A stretch of 64,000 nucleotides of DNA from Melieria omissa (taxonomy: Eukaryota; Arthropoda; Insecta; Diptera; Ulidiidae). How positions within the stretch are numbered: the first letter of the stretch is position 1; the number at the start of each line of letters is the position of its first letter. Location: assembly GCA_963971225.1 (NCBI GenBank), contig CAXARI010000124.1, forward strand, positions 124,001 to 188,000, in the 5' to 3' direction. The translations under genes were made by a program, and so were the position numbers. The notes under the pieces were generated by a model, which searched no databases, was not told where the DNA came from, and worked only from the letters and a program-made list of their open reading frames with translations. This document shows, one piece after another, positions 1 to 9,632 of this stretch.

Positions 1-991
1 TTGCTGTCACAACAACGACTGATTGAAAGAATGCACCTCTGAGCTATATAACCAATCAAATGCTTGTGGAACCTAAGTACGCACAATCACTTTAATCAAA
101 ATGGCGTCAAAATTAAGCCAGAGTGACCACCTTTCAATAATTTGGTAAATAAAAAAATATCCCACCGGCAGCATGATCGAAATTATGGCTGTTAAATCTC
201 GACCCGTTAACGGATTTTAATAATATTATGCCTTATTATTTAGCTAGACTCGTATGCTTTCTATAATGGTATCAATCATCCTTCTATACCCCAAGGTTCG
301 AAAGCAAATCGATTTGGAACGGTGACTTTGAAAAAATTGCTACTTGGGTGCAACCACTAAAATGCTTGTCAACACCAAATGCATAAGTGCATATTAATAA
401 TTGACCCCTTAAAATTTAGCCAGAGTCTTATGCTTTCTATATTGGTCCCTAACTTTTCATTATCCTTCAGGAATAATGAGCATATCAAAAACCCCTTAAA
501 ATGTAGCTAGAGATTGCAGCTTTATCAAATTAAATCAATAATTTGATTACTATTAGGCAATCATGAACAGATCGATGCGCAAGAGTGACATTAAATGGCT
601 GCCTACTGCAAAATCGATAAAATGCTTGTAAAATATGATGATTCTAGGTTTATAAAAAAAATAATAACCTGAAAACCTAGCTGGAGTTTTCAGCTTTCAT
701 AAATGGGGTCAATCTTCTCGCTATCTCAAATAATGCAGGAGAATTTCGTTGTGGAAAAGTGATATCGACCACATGATACATCTATATCAGGGGTGCCCAA
801 AGTCTTCTTATGGAAAAGCAAAAACCAATACATTTAAAGTTGCCCAAAAAAATGCAAACAAATTATTTAATTAATTGAATTAGTTGAAAGCACATTGTGC
901 ATTTCGCTTGACCCTTAAAATTATAAGTGAAAAAAATATAATGTTCCCATTTGTCATTGCCGAAAGGCCAACCAATCGCCAAAACAAAAAC
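1..991. repeat. Satellite array, segment 1 (interrupted by mariner)
   Basis: This is the left edge of the 1.18-kb tandem array; the window opens at the landmark TTGCTGTCAC, within the MITE part of a monomer. The first monomer lacks about 97 bp of sub-repeat S2: sequence that normally continues from CATATCGATGCG jumps at about 486 to AAAAACCCCTTAAAATG. With the mariner and one TA removed, this unit would be 1084 bp. No gene is present. Confidence 0.95.
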
Positions 992-993
992 TA

Positions 994-1023
994 TCAGGTG
1001 TACAACTTTGCTTCCGCCGTTTT
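994..1023 (+). repeat. Mariner left terminal inverted repeat
   Basis: This 30-bp repeat begins TCAGGTGTACAACTTTG and is the exact reverse complement of 1705-1734. It directly follows the TA target duplication at 992-993. Confidence 0.95.
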
Positions 1024-1165
1024 CCGATAGGTGGCTGTACCGGCTGAGGCTGGTTGAAATACATAGATGGTAATGCCTTTAAAGTGAGTGTGGACAGTGC
1101 CTAACGAATTGTCATTGCCGTTTCAGTGACAGTTGTTCTTGTTTTCGTATTATTCACGCTCGAAA

Positions 1166-1345
1166 ATGTCCGTTTATGTGCCCAATTCTCGCCATTTGCG
1201 GGAAGTTTTACTTTTCTGTTACAATTCGAAAAAAAATGCAGCTGAAGCGCATCGAATGCTCTCAGAAACTTACGGTGATGCTGCTCTGAGTGAAAGAACG
1301 TGTCGGGAGTGGTTTCAACGTTTTAAAAATGGAGGAGCGACATGA
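1166..1345 (+). pseudogene. Mariner transposase, N-terminal fragment
   Basis: This encodes the N-terminal DNA-binding part of a mariner transposase, starting at ATG 1166 (an in-frame ATG at 1133 lies upstream). The first about 57 residues look like the first helix-turn-helix of the family, ending in the typical WFQRFKNG motif. Homology then stops, after about 1331, and a stop follows at 1343-1345. This marks the internal deletion junction. The first catalytic aspartate and the second helix-turn-helix are missing, so the fragment is not functional as a transposase. Confidence 0.85.
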
Positions 1346-1658
1346 CCAAGTCATCCTCCAACACGACAATGCTCGGCCTCACGTCGCAAAAGTGGTCAAA
1401 AAGTACCTGGAAACGCTGAAATGGGAAGTCTTGCCCCACCCGCCGTATTCCCCAGATGTCGCCCCTTCTGACTTCCACCTATTCCGTTCGATGGCACACG
1501 GCCTGGCAGATCAACATTTTCAATCCTTCGAAGAATTGGAAAAATGGATTGCTTCATGGATAGCGTCAAAAGAGGACTCCTTTTTTCGAGCCGGGATCCG
1601 AAAATTGCCGGAAAGATGGGAGAAAGTTGTCGCTAGCGACGGACAATACTTTGAATAA
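1332..1658 (+). pseudogene. Mariner transposase, C-terminal fragment
   Basis: This is the catalytic C-terminal third of a mariner transposase, in a different frame from the N-terminal fragment. It contains HDNARPH and YSPDVAPSDFHLF, with exactly 34 residues between the two aspartates, giving the D34D spacing diagnostic of mariner rather than Tc1. The open frame extends upstream to 1290, but that part overlaps the N-terminal coding region in another frame and is probably fortuitous. The stop at 1656-1658 is followed by AATAAA at about 1681 and the right inverted repeat. Confidence 0.9.
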
Positions 1659-1704
1659 TACATCTGTAAGCACTTTTTCGCAATAAAGCTTTTAATTTTG
1701 GAAA

Positions 1705-1734
1705 AAAACGGCGGAAGCAAAGTTGTACACCTGA
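1705..1734 (-). repeat. Mariner right terminal inverted repeat
   Basis: This is the exact inverted copy of 994-1023. It ends in GTACACCTGA immediately before the TA duplication at 1735-1736. Confidence 0.95.
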
Positions 1735-3129
1735 TACAACAACAAAAGCATCTAATTTTTTTTCATACATAGAATTTCTTGAGGAAACAAAACAAAAATC
1801 CGCGCAGCCCCCACACGTGTTGCTTCGTTGCTGTCACAACAACGACTGATTGAAAGAATGCACCTCTGATCTATATAACCAATCAAATGCTTGTGGAACC
1901 TAAGTACGCACAATCACTTTAATCAAAATGGCGTCAAAATTATGCCAGAGTGACCACCTTTCAATAATTTGGTAAATAAAAAAATATCCCACCGGCAGCA
2001 TGATCGAAATTATGGCTGTTAAATCTCGACCCGTTAACGGATTTTAATAATATTATGCCTTATTATTTAGCTAGACTCGTATGCTTTCTATAATGGTATC
2101 AATCATCCTTCTATACCCCAAGGTTCGAAAGCAAATCGATTTGGAACGGTGACTTTGAAAAAATTGCTACTTGGGTGCAACCACTAAAATGCTTGTCAAC
2201 ACCAAATGCATAAGTGCATATTAATAATTGACCCCTTAAAATTTAGCCAGAGTCTTATGCTTTCTATATTGGTCCCTAACTTTTCATTATCCTTCAGGAA
2301 TAATGAGCATATCGATGCGCAAGGATAACATTGAAAAACTGCCTATTACAAAATACACACTCACCACTAAAGTGCTTATAGATTCCAAACGGTATGGGTT
2401 ACGTTAATAAAAAACCCCTTAAAATGTAGCTAGAGATTGCAGCTTTATCAAATTAAATCAATAATTTGATTACTATTAGGCAATCATGAACAGATCGATG
2501 CGCAAGAGTGACATTAAATGGCTGCCTACTGCAAAATCGATAAAATGCTTGTCAAATATGATGATTCTAGGTTTATAGAAAAAATAATAACCTTAAAACC
2601 TAGCTGGAGTTTTGAGCTTTCATAAATGGGGTCAATCTTCTCGCTATCTCAAATAATGCAGGAGAATTTCGTTGTGGAAAAGTGATATCGACCACATGAT
2701 ACATCTATATCAGGGGTGCCCAAAGTCTTCTTATGGAAAAGCAAAAACCAATACATTTAAAGTTGCCCAAAAAAATGCAAACAAATTAAATAATAATAAA
2801 TAATTAAATAATTAATTGAATTAGTTGAAAGCACATTGTGCATTTCGCTTGACCCTTAAAATTATAAGTGAAAAAAATATAATGTTCCCATTTGTCATTG
2901 CCGAAAGGCCAACCAATCGCCAAAACAAAAACTACAACAACAAAAGCATCTAATTTTTTTTCATACATAGAATTTCTTGAGGAAACAAAACAAAAATCCG
3001 CGCAGCCCCCACACGTGTTGCTTCGTTGCTGTCACAACAACTACTGATTGAAAGAATGCACCTCTGATCTATATAACCAATCAAATGCTTGTGGAACCTA
3101 AGTACGCACAATCACTTTAATCAAAATGG

Positions 3130-3254
3130 CGTCAAAATTAAGCCAGAGTGACCACCTTTCAATAATTTTGTAAATAAAAAATATCACACCGGCAGCATGA
3201 TCGAAATTATAGCTGTTAAATCTCGACCCGTTAACGGATTTTAATAATATTATG
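3130..3254. repeat. Sub-repeat S0 (short, 125 bp)
   Basis: S0 begins CGTCAAAATTAAGCCAGAG, matching the opening of S2 (CCTTAAAATTTAGCCAGAG). Its 3' part ends in TTTTAATAATATTATG, comparable to the TTAATAA ends of S1 and S2. It is about 50 bp shorter than the others, probably through an old internal deletion. Its central part aligns only weakly, so this is the least certain of the five. Confidence 0.6.
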
Positions 3255-3430
3255 CCTTATTATTTAGCTAGACTCGTATGCTTTCTATAATGGTATCAAT
3301 CATCCTTCTATACCCCAAGGTTCGAAAGCAAATCGATTTGGAACGGTGACTTTGAAAAAATTGCTACTTGGGTGCAACCACTAAAATGCTTGTCAACACC
3401 AAATGCATAAGTGCATATTAATAATTGACC
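3255..3430. repeat. Sub-repeat S1 (176 bp)
   Basis: S1 opens CCTTATTATTTAGCTAGAC and shares ATGCTTTCTATA with S2. Its middle (CAAATCGATTTGGAACGGTG) corresponds to CATATCGATGCGCAAGGAT of S2, and its tail ACCACTAAAATGCTTG corresponds to ACCACTAAAGTGCTTA. The gypsy element later inserted in the S1 copy of another monomer. Confidence 0.8.
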
Positions 3431-3613
3431 CCTTAAAATTTAGCCAGAGTCTTATGCTTTCTATATTGGTCCCTAACTTTTCATTATCCTTCAGGAATAA
3501 TGAGCATATCGATGCGCAAGGATAACATTGAAAAACTGCCTATTACAAAATACACACTCACCACTAAAGTGCTTATAGATTCCAAACGGTATGGGTTACG
3601 TTAATAAAAAACC
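3431..3613. repeat. Sub-repeat S2 (183 bp)
   Basis: S2 opens CCTTAAAATTTAGCCAGAG. It shares ATCGATGCGCAAG and GCCTA(T/C)T(A/G)C with S3, and the tail GTGCTTATAGATTCC with S1 and S3 in modified form. It ends in TTAATAAAAAACC before S3. The first monomer of the window has lost 97 bp from here. Confidence 0.8.
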
Positions 3614-3787
3614 CCTTAAAATGTAGCTAGAGATTGCAGCTTTATCAAATTAAATCAATAATTTGATTACTATTAGGCAATCATGAACGGATCGATGCGC
3701 AAGAGTGACATTAAATGGCTGCCTACTGCAAAATCGATAAAATGCTTGTAAAATATGATGATTCTAGGTTTATAGAAAAAATAATAA
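3614..3787. repeat. Sub-repeat S3 (174 bp)
   Basis: S3 opens CCTTAAAATGTAGCTAGAG. It contains AGATCGATGCGCAAGAGTG, TGGCTGCCTACTGCAAAA and AAAATGCTTGTAAAATATG, each aligned in order with S1, S2 and S4 counterparts. It ends AAAAAATAATAA directly before S4. Confidence 0.85.
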
Positions 3788-4308
3788 CCTTAAAACCTAG
3801 CTGGAGTTTTGAGCTTTCATAAATGGGGTCAATCTTCTCGCTATCTCAAATAATGCAGGAGAATTTCGTTGTGGAAAAGTGATATCGACCACATGATACA
3901 TCTATATCAGGGGTGCCCAAAGTCTTCTTATGGAAAAGCAAAAACCAATACATTTAAAGTTGCCCAAAAAAATGCAAACAAATTATTTAATTAATTGAAT
4001 TAGTTGAAAGCACATTGTGCATTTCGCTTGACCCTTAAAATTATAAGTGAAAAAAATATAATGTTCCCATTTGTCATTGCCGAAAGGCCAACCAATCGCC
4101 AAAACAAAAACTACAACAACAAAAGCATCTAATTTTTTTTCATACATAGAATTTCTTGAGGAAACAAAACAAAAATCCGCGCAGCCCCCACACGTGTTGC
4201 TTCGTTGCTGTCACAACAACGACTGATTGAAAGAATGCACCTCTGATCTATATAACCAATCAAATGCTTGTGGAACCTAAGTACGCACAATCACTTTAAT
4301 CAAAATGG
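3788..4308. repeat. Sub-repeat S4, split by a MITE
   Basis: The left part, 3788-3907, opens CCTTAAAACCTAGCTGGAG and reaches GTGATATCGACCACATGATAC. The right part, 4254-4308, resumes with ACCAATCAAATGCTTG, which matches the ACCACTAAAATGCTTG tail of S1. Joined after removal of the insertion and one TSD, S4 is 175 bp. The distance from GTGA to TGCTTG is then 46 bases, compared with 47 in S1. This supports the insertion boundaries independently of the terminal repeats. Confidence 0.8.
3908..4245. mobile_element. Fossil hAT-type MITE inside the monomer
   Basis: This is a 338-bp non-coding insertion flanked by ATCTATAT at 3900-3907 and 4246-4253. The ends are CAGGGGTGC and GCACCTCTG, inverted repeats matching at 8 of 9 bases. 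An 8-bp duplication fitting nTnnnnAn and CAGGGGTG-like ends are characteristic of hAT transposons. The body holds an AT-rich length-variable tract, a T8 run and a GC-richer block with CACGTG. The same insertion at the same site is present in essentially every monomer, so it predates array amplification. The mariner and the non-LTR element both landed inside copies of it. The terminal repeats are short, so the family assignment rests mainly on the TSD and end motif. Confidence 0.75.
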
Positions 4309-5194
4309 CGTCAAAATTAAGCCAGAGTGACCACCTTTCAATAATTTGGTAAATAAAAAAATATCCCACAGCATGATCGAAATTATGGCTGTTAAATCTC
4401 GACCCGTTAACGGATTTTAATAATATTATGCCTTATTATTTAGCTAGACTCGTATGCTTTCTATAATGGTATCAATCATCCTTCTATACCCCAAGGTTCG
4501 AAAGCAAATCGATTTGGAACGGTGACTTTGAAAAAATTGCTACTTGGGTGCAACCACTAAAATGCTTGTCAACACCAAATGCATAAGTGCATATTAATAA
4601 TTGACCCCTTAAAATTTAGCCAGAGTCTTATGCTTTCTATATTGGTCCTTAACTTTTCATTATCCTTCAGGAATAATGAGCATATCGATGCGCAAGGATA
4701 ACATTGAAAAACTGCCTATTACAAAATACACACTCACCACTAAAGTGCTTATAGATTCCAAACGGTATGGGTTACGTTAATAAAAAACCCCTTAAAATGT
4801 AGCTAGAGATTGCAGCTTTATCAAATTAAATCAATAATTTGATTACTATTAGGCAATCATGAACAGATCGATGCGCAAGAGTGACATTAAATGGCTGCCT
4901 ACTGCAAAATCGATAAAATGCTTGTAAAATATGATGATTCTAGGTTTATAGAAAAAATAATAACCTTAAAACCTAGCTGGAGTTTTGAGCTTTCATAAAT
5001 GGGGTCAATCTTCTCGCTATCTCAAATAATGCAGGAGAATTTCGTTGTGGAAAAGTGATATCGACCACATGATACATCTATATCAGGGGTGCCCAAAGTC
5101 TTCTTATGGAAAAGCAAAAACCAATACATTTAAAGTTGCCCAAAAAAATGCAAACAAATTAAATAATAATAAATAATTAAATAATTAATTGAAT

Positions 5195-5207
5195 TAGTTG
5201 AAAGCAC
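5195..5207 (+). repeat. Non-LTR target-site duplication, left copy
   Basis: TAGTTGAAAGCAC at 5195-5207 is repeated at 9633-9645. Uninterrupted monomers have one copy, followed directly by ATTGTGCATTTCGC. Confidence 0.95.
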
Positions 5208-5209
5208 CT

Positions 5210-5980
5210 CCAGATAAGTGGAGATCAGTGGAGATTAGCCTATGCAAAGGGTATAAAGGTATTCTCTTGAAGAATCCCGGCCCAGCTCCTGAATGTTGCG
5301 ACGCCGGCTGGCACCAGGGCCACATTAAACTTATGGCGTGCGCCGATGAACGCTCTGCAATGCTGCTGAAGCTGGCGATAGCTGAGGTAGGCGAGATCTG
5401 GCCAGGGGCTAACCTCCAGGTAGTCCCGAAGAGCGAGATCCCGCATCGGCCCAGATCAAGGGCCTGGATTCCAGCGGAGCCATCGAAACCGGAAGAGATC
5501 CTGGAACTCCTCCAGCTGAGCAACCCGAACCTACCTACCAGCGATTGGAAGGTAGTGAGGGTCAGCGAGGCCAAAGGGAAGTCCAGGTGCGCCACCGTCA
5601 TCCTGAACGAGGAAACGATAGCCCCCCTGACCGCAAGAGGCGGCGTCATCAGCTACGGCTTCAGCTCCACTGTACTGAAGTTGTACCGGAAAGATGAGCT
5701 GGATGCAGCGAAGACATCGTCTGACGCCGCGGTAGAAAAACGCGACACTCCGGCCTTCGAACGCCACCCCTCGGGGACGGACTGCGAAATGCAGTCCGAT
5801 TCCGACACGCAATCCGTCTCGTCCATGGTGGGTCGCTTTTTCGGCAGATGGAACGCTGATGGCGACGAAGACGATCTTCTGGCCTCTGAGCCAGAGGATG
5901 CTGACACGACTGTCATCAGTGCCCAGCAAACCGGACCCACGGACGATCCAGGTGGTGCAGATCAATCTGCACCGATCTAA
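5210..5980 (+). pseudogene. Non-LTR ORF1 protein, C-terminal fragment
   Basis: This is the remaining 256 codons of ORF1; the start codon was lost with the 5' truncation. The open frame runs back into satellite DNA only by chance. A globular region of about 150 residues includes RAWIPAEPSKPEEILELLQL, DWKVVRV and GGVISYGF, a pattern I recall from DUF4780 of fly LOA-type elements. The C-terminal about 90 residues are acidic and low complexity. No CCHC zinc knuckle is visible. In LINE-like elements ORF1 products generally bind the element RNA in a ribonucleoprotein. The stop at 5978-5980 lies 122 bp inside ORF2. Confidence 0.8.
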
Positions 5981-7862
5981 AGCGGCCTCGGCCGCCCTCG
6001 CCCTCCACCTACATCAAAGGGGGGAGGACATTGTCCTAATCCAAGAGCCCTGGACGGTAGCCGACAGGGTTTGCGGGTTAGGCTCCTCCACACACACTGT
6101 GGTCTACACCCAAGGTAATGGCCGACCCAGATCGTGCATTTTAATTTGTAGGAAACTAAAATTTTTCTTCCTTTCCAAATTTAGCAACAGCGACACCACT
6201 GCCATTTGCCTAGAGCAAGGCAGAAAGCCAGTCTGGATTCTCTCCGCCTACATGGCCCATGACCACATGATGGTACCGGCGCCGGAAGTCCAAGCAGCGA
6301 CCAAAGAAGCCCGCAAAGACGGCGCGATCCTGGTGATAGGCGCGGACGCGAATGCCCACCACCAGATGTGGGGCAGTACGGACACCAACGACAGAGGTGA
6401 GTCTCTTTTTGATTTCATTCTCGCATCTGATCTTTATATATGTAATATTGGTCGGGAGCCCACTTTCGTGACGGCTACCAGAAGGGAGGTTCTAGACATC
6501 ACTCTGGTTTCGGAGGACCACGCCGATGTGGTCCGCCACTGGAAGGTGTCCAATGACATCTCTTTCTCAGACCATAACTACATACTATTTAGCATAAACG
6601 TACTGGTCCCGAAACCACCCCCCTTCAGAAACTTGAGGCTGATGGATTGGGACAATTATAGGCAAATTCTTCTTCACAATCTCCAACCGCCTGAACCTAC
6701 AGCACCCTGCTCGACGGGCGAGCTGGAGGCTCTGGTGGAGATTGTTACTACGGCCTGCAATAAGGCCTCCGAGTCTTCCTGCCCTAGGGTCATACCTAGG
6801 GGCAAGCCCAAACCACACTGGTGGACAACGCAAATCGCTGATTTGCGACGAGAGTGCAGGAAGCTCTTCAACAGGGCTAAGGCAGACAATAACTGGCCAT
6901 CCTACAAGGAGGCCCTTCGACGCTACAAGCGCGAACTCAGATCTGCCAAACACAATTCATGGTCGGCCTACTGCGAGAACGTCGAGAACGTATCGGATAT
7001 CAGCAGGCTTCGAAGAATCCTATCAACTAGTCCAACGTATTTGGGTTCAATACAAACCACAGATGGAGATTGGACCAGCTCGAGCTCTGAAACCCTTGAG
7101 CTCCTTACCGACACACACTTTCCGGGTAACACTGTCTCTCCGGTAGAGTGTACCGATCCAGACGCACCATCAGACCATGACTTTAGCGATACCGCAATAA
7201 GTACAGAGAGTCTGAACTGGGCCATCGACAGCCTGGACTCGCATAAAGCACCGGGTCCAGACGGAATCACGCCAGAGGAACTGAAGCAGGCAAGGACCCT
7301 GCTAGCTCCTTGGTTAATCAAGATCTTTAAGGCATGCATTGGACTCGCCTACGTACCACGAAAATGGAACAGAGCGAAAGTAGTCTTCATCCCCAAAGGG
7401 GGAAGAAGTAGCCATATCACCGCAAAGGACTTTCGGCCGATAAGCCTAACTTCCTTTCTCCTGAAAACTCTAGAAAAACTGCTGGATTCCTACATTCGCC
7501 AGACAATTGACGCTCGCGGAATCTCGGAACTCCAGCATGCATACACTAAGGGCAAGTCCACAGAGACGGCTCTCCACCTGGTCCATAGAGTGGAGAGGTC
7601 ACTTTCACTCAAGGAATATACGCTGGCGGCTTTCCTCGATATAGAAGGAGCCTTCAACAACATTCAGCCGGAAGCTACTATAGCGGCTTTGACCGACCTG
7701 AAGCTAAATAAACGGCTAATATGCTTGATCGGCAACCTCCTGAGAAGGAGGGAAATCTTTACAGAGCTTGGCGACACCAGAGTCATCCGATTTGTGTCGA
7801 GAGTACCCCCCAGGGTGGGGTACTATCGCCCCTGCTCTGGAATCTTACAGTCAATCCTCTAA
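5859..7862 (+). pseudogene. Non-LTR ORF2, endonuclease and N-terminal RT part
   Basis: This is the first 667 codons of the polyprotein from ATG 5859 (an in-frame ATG at 5898 is also possible). It overlaps ORF1 by 122 nt, so translation may use termination-reinitiation. The endonuclease covers about residues 29-245, with QINLHRSKAA, QEPW (E near residue 62), VIGADANAHH, DITLVS and SDHN: the catalytic set of the exonuclease/endonuclease/phosphatase fold. This enzyme nicks the target for reverse transcription. RT begins near residue 430; KVVFIPK, RPISLTSFLLKTLEK and motif A FLDIEGAFNN (from residue 592) are present. Homology ends around 7800, where the frame changes; the last about 20 residues to the stop at 7862 are frameshift product. 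Confidence 0.9.
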
Positions 7863-9526
7863 TCATGAGGCTATCGGCATCGAATTGCCACGTGGTGGCG
7901 TACGCTGACGACATCGCTCTCCTGGTATCAGGGAAGTTTGTCGAGACTTTGAGTGACCTCATTCAGGGGGCTCTAAATACACTCTCGTCGTGGGCGAGGG
8001 GCTGCGGACTGGGTGTTAACGCTGCAAAGACGGAACTTATACTTTTCACGAAGAAGCATATAATTCCGCGGTTCAGCCCACCCATTCTAAATGGCACTCT
8101 CCTCCGACCCACGGACAAAGTCAAGTTCTTAGGCACCATCCTAGATCGGAAGCTAACCTGGAAACCTAACATTGAAAACCGAATCCAGAAGGCAACAACA
8201 GCCCTTTACATGTGTAAAAGGGCTATCAGCAGAAGCTGGGGACTAAAACCGCGAGCCATTCACTGGCTCTACACTGCGGTAATTAGGCCAATCCTCACGT
8301 TTGGCGTCACAGTCTGGTGGACAGCCCTGAGCAAGTCCACATACGTGAGCCAGCTTACCAAGGTCCAAAGGATGGCAGCCCTGCTTATCACAGGAGCCAT
8401 CAAGACGACGTCAACCAAAGCCCTGGAAACCCTTCTCCACTTGCCCCCCATAGACATATATGGTGAGTTTGTGGCGAGTTGTTCCGCGGCTAGACTCAAC
8501 GCGATACTACCATGGCCAAGAACCGATGTAGGACACGCTACCATTGTCAACAGAATTCCATGCAATGTAACGGAGATTGACTATACTATCCCCAAACCAC
8601 TATCAAAACCACTTTTTAGTGCTAAGATCCCTTCTAGGGACGAATGGGAGAACCGAGAGCTGCCAGAAGAGGCCTACAATATGGCCACCTTCTACACAGA
8701 CGGCTCAAAGATGAATGAAAAGGTCGGCTGCGGTGTATACTGCAAAAACCAGGACCTCAGACTATCATTCCGACTACCGGATCATTGCAGCGTTTTCCAA
8801 GCCGAACTCACGGCCATTAGCCAGGCAGCTGCCTGGCTCAGAGTTAATATGATATCCTACAGGGACATCACTATTTACACCGACAGCCAGGCAGCAATAC
8901 AAGCTCTCTTGAGCGCTCACCCCCGTTCGAAAACCGCCCTTCATTGCCGCAAATCTCTCAATGAGATTTCAGTGCAGTACAGAGTGCACCTCTGCTGGGT
9001 GCCTGGGCACAAGGACATAGAGGGTAATTGTATAGCCGATGAGCTGGCAAGAGCAGGCACGGAGCTGCAACACATCAGCGCTATGGAGGCAGTGGGAATA
9101 CCACTCACCACTTGCAAGCTACACCTTGGAAAGGTATACTTGAGCAAAGCGAACACCAGATGGCGCAACGAACAAACGTGCACCACAACCAGACAAATAT
9201 GGCCAGTGACCAACCAGAGCAGATCCAAGGAACTGATCCTGCTGAACAAACCCTCGATAGGGATTGTTGTGGGAGTCATTACTGGACACTGCCTCATTGG
9301 CCTACATGCTAGCAGACTGGGTCTGCCTTATAACGATTTCTGCAGAAGCTGCAGGGACGAGGACTGCGAGGAGTCCGTCGAGCACCTCCTCTGTACGTGT
9401 CCAGCGCTTGCGAGAACGCGATTCTCTCACCTGGGCAGGCACTTTCTGAGCTGCCTGGCTGATCTCGAAAAGACGCCACCGAGCATCATCTACAAATTCG
9501 TTAGAGCCTCCAAGTGGCTCCAATGA
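7721..9526 (+). pseudogene. Non-LTR ORF2, C-terminal RT and RNase H part
   Basis: This continues ORF2 in the -1 frame relative to the upstream part. Homology starts at about 7805 with TPQGGVLSPLLWNL (RT motif B); the stretch 7721-7800 is out of frame. Motif C, YADD, begins at residue 61 of this frame. RNase H follows at about residues 320-445, with its four acidic residues: D327 (YTDGS), E362 (QAELTAI), D388 (YTDSQAA) and D440 (ADELAR). It removes RNA from the hybrid. The C terminus has CRSC and HLLCTCP, a CCHC-like motif common in this group. All motifs survive; only the frame is lost. Stop at 9524-9526. Confidence 0.9.
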
Positions 9527-9632
9527 ATACCGGAATCGGATAGGTGAAGTTTCCCCCCACCACGTGGTAACACAATGGGCCGCATGGCCTAAGTGATGCC
9601 CTAGAGGCGACCACTTAACCTACCTACCTACC
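9527..9632 (+). other. Non-LTR 3' UTR with TACC tail
   Basis: These 106 bp of non-coding sequence end in about three TACC repeats (9620-9632) directly before the right TSD. Simple-repeat tails in place of poly(A) occur in several LINE clades and form the 3' end of the reverse-transcribed RNA. No AATAAA is seen. Confidence 0.8.

Larger units (their letters stand above)
994..1734 (+). mobile_element. Internally deleted mariner (Tc1/mariner) element
   Basis: This 741-bp element is flanked by TA on both sides (992-993 and 1735-1736), the target duplication expected for Tc1/mariner; uninterrupted monomers have a single TA here. Its 30-bp terminal inverted repeats at 994-1023 and 1705-1734 match perfectly. 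Inside are a start and an end of a mariner transposase in different frames, with the middle missing. Full mariners are about 1.3 kb, so roughly 500-600 bp appear lost. It cannot make transposase, but intact ends could still be mobilised by a relative. The C-terminal residues resemble the mellifera-type subfamily; that assignment is from memory of family patterns. Confidence 0.95.
3026..4204. repeat. Representative 1179-bp satellite monomer
   Basis: This monomer illustrates the composite structure shared by the array. From 3130 it runs S0 (125 bp), S1 (176), S2 (183), S3 (174) and S4 (175 bp in two parts), with a 338-bp MITE-like insertion plus its 8-bp TSD inside S4. These parts sum to 1179, exactly the landmark-to-landmark distance. 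It is AT-rich and carries stops in all frames. I found no sign of conserved coding. Confidence 0.85.
1737..5194. repeat. Satellite array, segment 2
   Basis: Monomers continue from the mariner to the non-LTR element. Landmark TTGCTGTCAC positions are 1828, 3026 and 4205, giving units of 1198 and 1179 bp. The difference comes mainly from an 18-bp AT-rich length variant in the MITE part (ATAATAATAAATAATTAAAT present near 2790 and 5165, absent near 3985). There are no genes. Confidence 0.95.
5208..9632 (+). mobile_element. 5'-truncated non-LTR retrotransposon (LOA-like)
   Basis: This 4425-bp element has a 13-bp TSD. It encodes the C-terminal part of ORF1 and an ORF2 with apurinic-type endonuclease, reverse transcriptase, RNase H and a terminal cysteine/histidine motif. 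The 5' end begins inside ORF1 with no promoter or 5' UTR, the usual outcome of incomplete target-primed reverse transcription. The 3' end is a short TACC repeat instead of poly(A). EN-RT-RNase H order, the RNase H domain and the DUF4780-like ORF1 fit the LOA clade (Trim, Bilbo, Loa); the I clade is the main alternative. Its GC-rich composition contrasts with the array. ORF2 is broken by a frameshift, so the copy is dead. Confidence 0.92.

Noticed and set aside
3908..4245. Tandem array as a CRISPR-like or phage array
   Set aside because: The period is 1.18 kb, with no short direct repeats separated by unique spacers, and the retrotransposons are eukaryotic.
4205..4260. CTATATAACC in each monomer as a promoter TATA box
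   Set aside because: It is the right copy of the MITE target duplication (ATCTATAT) plus sub-repeat sequence. No downstream transcript feature supports a promoter.
5198..5209. TTG at 5198 as the start of non-LTR ORF1
   Set aside because: It lies in the target-site duplication, that is in satellite DNA. The true ORF1 start was lost by 5' truncation.
5531..5965. Long antisense open frames opposite the retrotransposon genes
   Set aside because: They mirror the GC-rich sense frames of the non-LTR and gypsy elements and show no domain of their own.
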